Assembly: GCA_964533935.1 (NCBI GenBank)
Contig: CAZHOG010000005.1
Coordinates: forward strand, 25,373-89,372
Length of the DNA: 64,000 nucleotides
From: RUG14121 sp964533935
GTDB taxonomy: Bacteria; Bacillota_I; Bacilli_A; RF39; UBA660
Reading direction: 5' to 3'
Shown here one piece after another: positions 60,442 to 64,000 of this stretch (position 1 is its first letter; each line of letters opens with the position of its first letter). Position numbers and translations under genes: made by a program. A model generated the notes under the pieces. It ran no database searches and had not been told where the DNA came from. It worked only from the letters and a program-made list of their open reading frames with translations.

Positions 60442-61115
60442 TGGTTACTAAAAAACGTAAGAAAAAATTAGATATTATTTATGAAGATAAAGAAATGATT
60501 GTAATAAATAAACCATCTAAACAATTGTGTATTAGTACATCTAAAGGTAGTGAAAATACATTATATAGAGAAGTTAGTGATTATGTTAAAAAACAAAATC
60601 CTAGAAATAAAATATTTATTGTACATCGTTTAGATAGAGATACTTCAGGAGTAGTTTTATTTGCTAAAAATGAAATATTAAAAAAACAATTACAAGACAA
60701 TTGGGATAAACTTGCCGTAACTCGTGAGTATGTTGCTATTGTTGATGGCGTAATGCCTAAGAAAAATGATTGCTTAAAAGATTATTTAAAAGAAAGTAAA
60801 ACATTACAAGTATTTGTAACAGATGATACTAAGAATGGAAAATTAGCTATAACTAATTATCAAGTTTTAAATACTAATAAAATATATTCTATGTTAAAAA
60901 TAAATATAAATACTGGTAGAAAAAATCAAATAAGAGTACAACTTGCTAATATTGAACATCCAATAGTTGGAGATAAAAAATATAAATCAAGAAATAACCC
61001 TCTAGGAAGACTGGCTTTACATGCTAGTAAATTAGAAATAATTAATCCTAAGACTAAGAAAAAAATGGTATTTAGTTGTAAAGAGCCAGTTATATTTAAT
61101 AAGATGTTTGAGTAA
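60441..61115 (+). CDS. RluA-family pseudouridine synthase
   Basis: The 224-residue product has the catalytic motif HRLDRDTSGVVLFAK (Asp in DRDTSG) and the C-terminal GRKNQIRVQLANIEHPIVGDKKY. It lacks an N-terminal S4 domain, starting instead with a Lys-rich stretch, so it belongs to the short RluA/YjbO-like group. The rRNA or tRNA target cannot be told. Confidence 0.9.
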   Translation: MVTKKRKKKLDIIYEDKEMIVINKPSKQLCISTSKGSENTLYREVSDYVKKQNPRNKIFIVHRLDRDTSGVVLFAKNEILKKQLQDNWDKLAVTREYVAIVDGVMPKKNDCLKDYLKESKTLQVFVTDDTKNGKLAITNYQVLNTNKIYSMLKININTGRKNQIRVQLANIEHPIVGDKKYKSRNNPLGRLALHASKLEIINPKTKKKMVFSCKEPVIFNKMFE

Positions 61116-61128
61116 TCAAACATCTTTT
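61101..61128 (+). terminator. intrinsic terminator
   Basis: AAGATGTTTGA and TCAAACATCTT form an 11-bp stem with a GTAA loop that contains the end of the stop codon; a short T run follows. Confidence 0.7.
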
Positions 61129-61182
61129 AAAATTGACTAAAAAACATTTGTTTGGTAATATATAAATATAAGGTGATACTAA

Positions 61183-63171
61183 ATGGAATTAGAAGACATA
61201 AAAGGAATAGGATTAAAGACAGTAAAGAATTTAAATACATTGGGTATTTATAATATTAATGATTTAGTCAGTTATTATCCATATCGTTATCAAGTATATA
61301 ATATAAAAAAATTATCAGAAATAGATAATGATGAAAATTGTGTTGTTATTGCAAAAATAGAAACTGAACCAAGAAGTTTTTTTATTAGAAAGAATTTTAA
61401 TAGATTAAGTTTTAAAGCATTATCTGATAATACTTTAATTAATGTTACTATATTTAATAGAGCTTATTTAAAAAATAATTTAAAATTAGGACAAGAAATA
61501 ACATTGATTGGTAAATACAATAAATTGAAAAATAGTTTTGTTGCTTCTGATATAAAATTAAGTAGAATAGAAAATAATAAAACTGAATCAATATATCATG
61601 TAAATAAAAATATTAAAAATAAAGAAGTGGCTAAATTAATTAACGAAACATTAGAAACAAATAAAATATATAATGATTATATTCCACAAGAATTTGAAGA
61701 TAAGTATGGATTTATATCTAAATATGAAGCGTTAAAAGAAATACATAATCCAAAAGATATTGCAGAATTAAAACATTCTAAATTAAGATTAATTTATGAA
61801 GAATTATTTATATTTATGTTTAAGATGATGTTTTTAAAATTTAGAAATGATCGAATAATAAATAGTTTGAAAAGAAATATTGATTTTAATGAAATAGAAG
61901 ATTTTATTAAATCATTACCATTTGAATTAACAAATGATCAATATATAGCAGTAAAAGATTGTTTTAATGATTTAATTAGTCCTAAAAGAATGAATAGATT
62001 AGTTTTAGGAGATGTAGGTAGTGGTAAGACTATTGTTGCATTAATAGCTATGATTATTAATTATAAATCTGGTTATCAATCAACACTTATGGCTCCAACA
62101 GAAATACTTGCTAAACAACATTATAAAAATATATTAGAACTAACAAAAAATTTAAATATTACTTGTGAATTATTAGTTGGTAGTATGACTAAAAAAGAAA
62201 AAGATAAAGTTAAAGAAAACTTATTGAATGGAAATATAGATATAATAGTTGGAACCCATGCATTAATAACAGATGATGTTTTATTTAAAAATTTAGGATT
62301 AGTTGTTACTGATGAACAACATCGATTTGGGGTTAACCAAAGAACTAATTTACAAAATAAAGGAGTAATGCCTGATATTATTTATTTATCAGCAACACCT
62401 ATTCCAAGAACATATGCTTTAACTATTTATGGAGATATGGATACATCATTAATTAAAGAAAAACCTAATGGTAGAAAAGAAATAATTACTAAAGTTAAAA
62501 AAGATTCAGATATAAAAGAAGTATTATTTCATATGCTAGAAGAAATAAAAAATGGGCATCAGATTTATGCTGTTTCATCATTAATTGAAAGTGAAGAAGA
62601 AAATGAATTAAAAGATGTTATGCAATTGAAAGAAAAACTAGATATAGCATTTAACAATAAAGTTAATATAGGAATACTTCATGGCAAATTGAAAAATAAT
62701 GAAAAAGAAGCAATAATGAATGATTTTAAAAATGGAATTATTAAAATACTTATTTGTACAACAATAGTAGAAGTTGGAGTAGATGTATCAAATGCAACAA
62801 TGATGGTTATATTTGATGCTGATCGATTTGGGCTTGCAACACTTCATCAGTTAAGAGGAAGAGTTGGTAGAAATGATTTACAAAGTTATTGTTACTTAAT
62901 GTGTAATAAAGAAAAAGAAAGACTAAATGTAATGGCAGAAAGTAATGATGGATTTTATATCAGCCAAAAAGATTTTGAACTTCGTGGTGAAGGAGATCTA
63001 TTTGGAGTTAAACAAAGTGGAGATATGGTATTTAAGATAGCTGATATAAAAAGAGATTATAAAATACTTTTAAAAGCCAAAGAAGACGTTATAAAATATA
63101 TAGAATCTAGTGAATTTAAGAATAATGTTTTATATAAAAGAATAGTAAATAATATAGATTTTTTAAATTAA
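61183..63171 (+). CDS. recG: ATP-dependent DNA helicase RecG
   Basis: The 662-residue product has an N-terminal wedge domain (about 1-150: GIGLKTVKNLNTLGI, YYPYRYQVY) and helicase motifs LGDVGSGKTIVAL, APTEILAKQH, TDEQHRFGVNQR, LSATPIPRT, TTIVEVGVDVSNAT and LRGRVGR. The C-terminal FELRGEGDLFGVKQSG is present. It reverses stalled forks and processes Holliday junctions. It is complete, only slightly shorter than the usual 680-690. Confidence 0.96.
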   Translation: MELEDIKGIGLKTVKNLNTLGIYNINDLVSYYPYRYQVYNIKKLSEIDNDENCVVIAKIETEPRSFFIRKNFNRLSFKALSDNTLINVTIFNRAYLKNNLKLGQEITLIGKYNKLKNSFVASDIKLSRIENNKTESIYHVNKNIKNKEVAKLINETLETNKIYNDYIPQEFEDKYGFISKYEALKEIHNPKDIAELKHSKLRLIYEELFIFMFKMMFLKFRNDRIINSLKRNIDFNEIEDFIKSLPFELTNDQYIAVKDCFNDLISPKRMNRLVLGDVGSGKTIVALIAMIINYKSGYQSTLMAPTEILAKQHYKNILELTKNLNITCELLVGSMTKKEKDKVKENLLNGNIDIIVGTHALITDDVLFKNLGLVVTDEQHRFGVNQRTNLQNKGVMPDIIYLSATPIPRTYALTIYGDMDTSLIKEKPNGRKEIITKVKKDSDIKEVLFHMLEEIKNGHQIYAVSSLIESEEENELKDVMQLKEKLDIAFNNKVNIGILHGKLKNNEKEAIMNDFKNGIIKILICTTIVEVGVDVSNATMMVIFDADRFGLATLHQLRGRVGRNDLQSYCYLMCNKEKERLNVMAESNDGFYISQKDFELRGEGDLFGVKQSGDMVFKIADIKRDYKILLKAKEDVIKYIESSEFKNNVLYKRIVNNIDFLN

Positions 63172-63206
63172 AGAAGATATAATGAACTTATGGAAGGAAG
63201 AAGTTT

Positions 63207-63818
63207 ATGGATTGGGTGAAAATTAAATCTGAAGCTAAAGAAAAAATTAATGGAAAGTTATGGGATGTATGGAAACCAACATTAATAATTGGTTTAATAT
63301 CTGCAATTATTGGTGCAGTTGCATCAAGAATATTTGGAGCAAATAATTACACAACTGATTTAGTAACAGCAATATTTACATTATTATTAGTACCAGCAGA
63401 AGTTGGATATATTTCATATATATTAAAATTAGTTCGTGGTGAAGAATATGACTTATCTGAATTAAAAAAATTCTATGAAAAAACTGGAGTATTAATTTGC
63501 ATTAACATCTTAGTATATTTAGCAGTTCTTTTAGGATTTATTTGTTTAGTAATACCTGGAATAATTTTATCATTCTGTTATACAATGACATTTTATATAT
63601 TCTGTGATAACCAAAGTATTGGTGCTGAAGAATGTTTGAAACAAAGTAGAGAACTTATTAAAGGATATAAACTTAACTATTTTGGTTTTTGCTTAAGTTT
63701 CTTAGGATGGGCATTACTTTGTGTATTCATTATACCTATGGTTTGGGTTGTACCTTATATTACAGTATCACAAGCACTATATTATGAAGAGCTAAAAAAA
63801 CTAAAAGCAAATAATTAA
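63207..63818 (+). CDS. DUF975 family membrane protein
   Basis: The 203-residue product has four or five membrane segments and the family pattern WVKIKSEAKEKINGKLW at the start, GYISYILKLVRGEEYDL, LVIPGIILSFCYTMTFYIFCD and the C-terminal SQALYYEEL. The function is unknown. GGAAGGAAG precedes ATG. Confidence 0.85.
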   Translation: MDWVKIKSEAKEKINGKLWDVWKPTLIIGLISAIIGAVASRIFGANNYTTDLVTAIFTLLLVPAEVGYISYILKLVRGEEYDLSELKKFYEKTGVLICINILVYLAVLLGFICLVIPGIILSFCYTMTFYIFCDNQSIGAEECLKQSRELIKGYKLNYFGFCLSFLGWALLCVFIIPMVWVVPYITVSQALYYEELKKLKANN

Positions 63819-63819
63819 C

Positions 63820-63852
63820 AAAAGTTTGTCAAATCCAATTGACAAACTTTTT
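63820..63852 (+). terminator. intrinsic terminator whose right arm holds a -35
   Basis: AAAGTTTGTCAA (63821-63832) and TTGACAAACTTT (63839-63850) form a perfect 12-bp stem, followed by T. The right arm starts with TTGACA, the -35 of the next promoter. Confidence 0.8.
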
Positions 63853-63867
63853 GTTTCATTATATTAT
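63839..63867 (+). promoter_or_regulatory. promoter of the right-end RNA
   Basis: TTGACA (63839-63844) and TATTAT (63862-63867) have 17-base spacing; the start is expected near 63874. Confidence 0.8.
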
Positions 63868-63873
63868 TAATGC

Positions 63874-63984
63874 AGCATAGGTGACCTCAATTAGCCTATG
63901 CCCGATTACTCTTACGATTTTAATGTGAGAGTTGATCAACCAAAACCCCCTGAAGGATAGTCGAGAGACTATCCACTTTTTTTT
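63874..63984 (+). ncRNA. unassigned structured RNA or leader with own promoter and terminator
   Basis: Three hairpins follow one another: GCATAGG/CCTATGC (63875-63881 with 63895-63901), ACTCTTAC/GTGAGAGT (63908-63915 with 63925-63932, one wobble), and GGATAGTC/GACTATCC (63955-63962 with 63967-63974, GAGA loop) followed by eight T. A C-rich single strand (AACCAAAACCCCCTGAA) precedes the last. I cannot match it to a known riboswitch, SRP RNA, 6S RNA or T-box. It is either a small RNA of about 110 bases or a terminator-type leader of a gene beyond the window. Confidence 0.65.
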
Positions 63985-64000
63985 GTCCTTATTTTATAAG

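Noticed and set aside
61139..61155. LexA box upstream of recG
   Set aside because: AAACATTTGTTT has both outer positions changed from the GAAC/GTTC consensus, and such A/T-rich palindromes are expected by chance here.
63874..63984. SRP RNA, T-box or preQ1/purine riboswitch
   Set aside because: None of the conserved cores (for example the SRP GGAAGCAGCC region or the T-box GGUGGNACC) can be found in the hairpins.
1..64000. Possible use of TGA as Trp, as in Mycoplasma relatives
   Set aside because: Trp is consistently TGG and TGA ends several genes at the right length (for example 12677-12679 and 25623-25625), so the standard code holds.

Overview
The window is AT-rich DNA, roughly a quarter G+C by eye, from a low-GC Gram-positive bacterium (Firmicutes/Bacilli). 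TGA is a stop (for example at 12677-12679 and 25623-25625) and Trp is TGG, so the code is standard rather than the Mycoplasma code. Many ribosome binding sites are GGTGAT or AGGTGAT rather than AGGAGG, and many promoters are extended -10 type (TGN-TATAAT). Together with gerQ, a Cse60-like gene, whiA, addAB, PadR-HAAS and many short surface proteins, this suggests an uncultured gut-type Bacilli lineage near RF39 or Erysipelotrichia. That placement is inference.

Layout. 0-6 kb: end of a YebC-family gene, an OmpR-type response regulator with its kinase, a putative regulator-controlled non-coding transcript, a small-multidrug-export family protein, a degenerate histidine phosphatase and a PadR/HAAS pair. 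6-8.5 kb: rplK-rplA and rplJ-rplL with leader RNAs, then tRNA-Asn. 8.6-13.8 kb: rplI-dnaB-M23 peptidase-walJ-rlmH-ung run. 13.8-24 kb: envelope genes, including LemA, GerQ, two tandem membrane-anchored proteins ending in phage-baseplate Gp10-like tips, YitT, ftsE-ftsX-M23 activator, and a large pilin-like protein with thrombospondin-like repeats. 24-32 kb: whiA, clpP, Cse60, a MurJ/SpoVB-type flippase, trmB, secE-nusG, a stand-alone Clp-type AAA+ protein and a diaminopentanoate-dehydrogenase-like protein.

32-45 kb is an envelope-polymer region. An LCP protein faces a dockerin-bearing glucosaminidase, which is followed directly by a membrane-anchored cohesin protein. A seven-gene polysaccharide cluster follows (acetyltransferase, O-antigen-ligase-like, WecA/TagO-like, GT4, PssD, PssE, GtrA), then tRNA-His, a frameshifted gene and a UDP-sugar pyrophosphorylase. 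45-58.5 kb holds stress, repair and possible defence genes: CIRCE-controlled clpB lacking the N domain, a sirtuin, a protein with two HEPN RNase motifs, addB-addA, a Fic protein lacking its catalytic His, and a LexA-box-controlled Y-family polymerase with YolD. 58.6-64 kb holds tspO, two unknown genes, an RluA-family enzyme, recG, a DUF975 protein and an unassigned structured RNA with its own promoter and terminator.

The most unusual items are the cohesin/dockerin pair that looks built to tether an autolysin, the tandem phage-tip surface proteins, the pilin with thrombospondin-like repeats, the double-HEPN protein, the orphan RNAs at 2822-2972 and 63874-63984, and a PadR gene whose only plausible start is an ATA codon with a good ribosome binding site. 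I see no CRISPR array, insertion sequence, integrase or rRNA gene.
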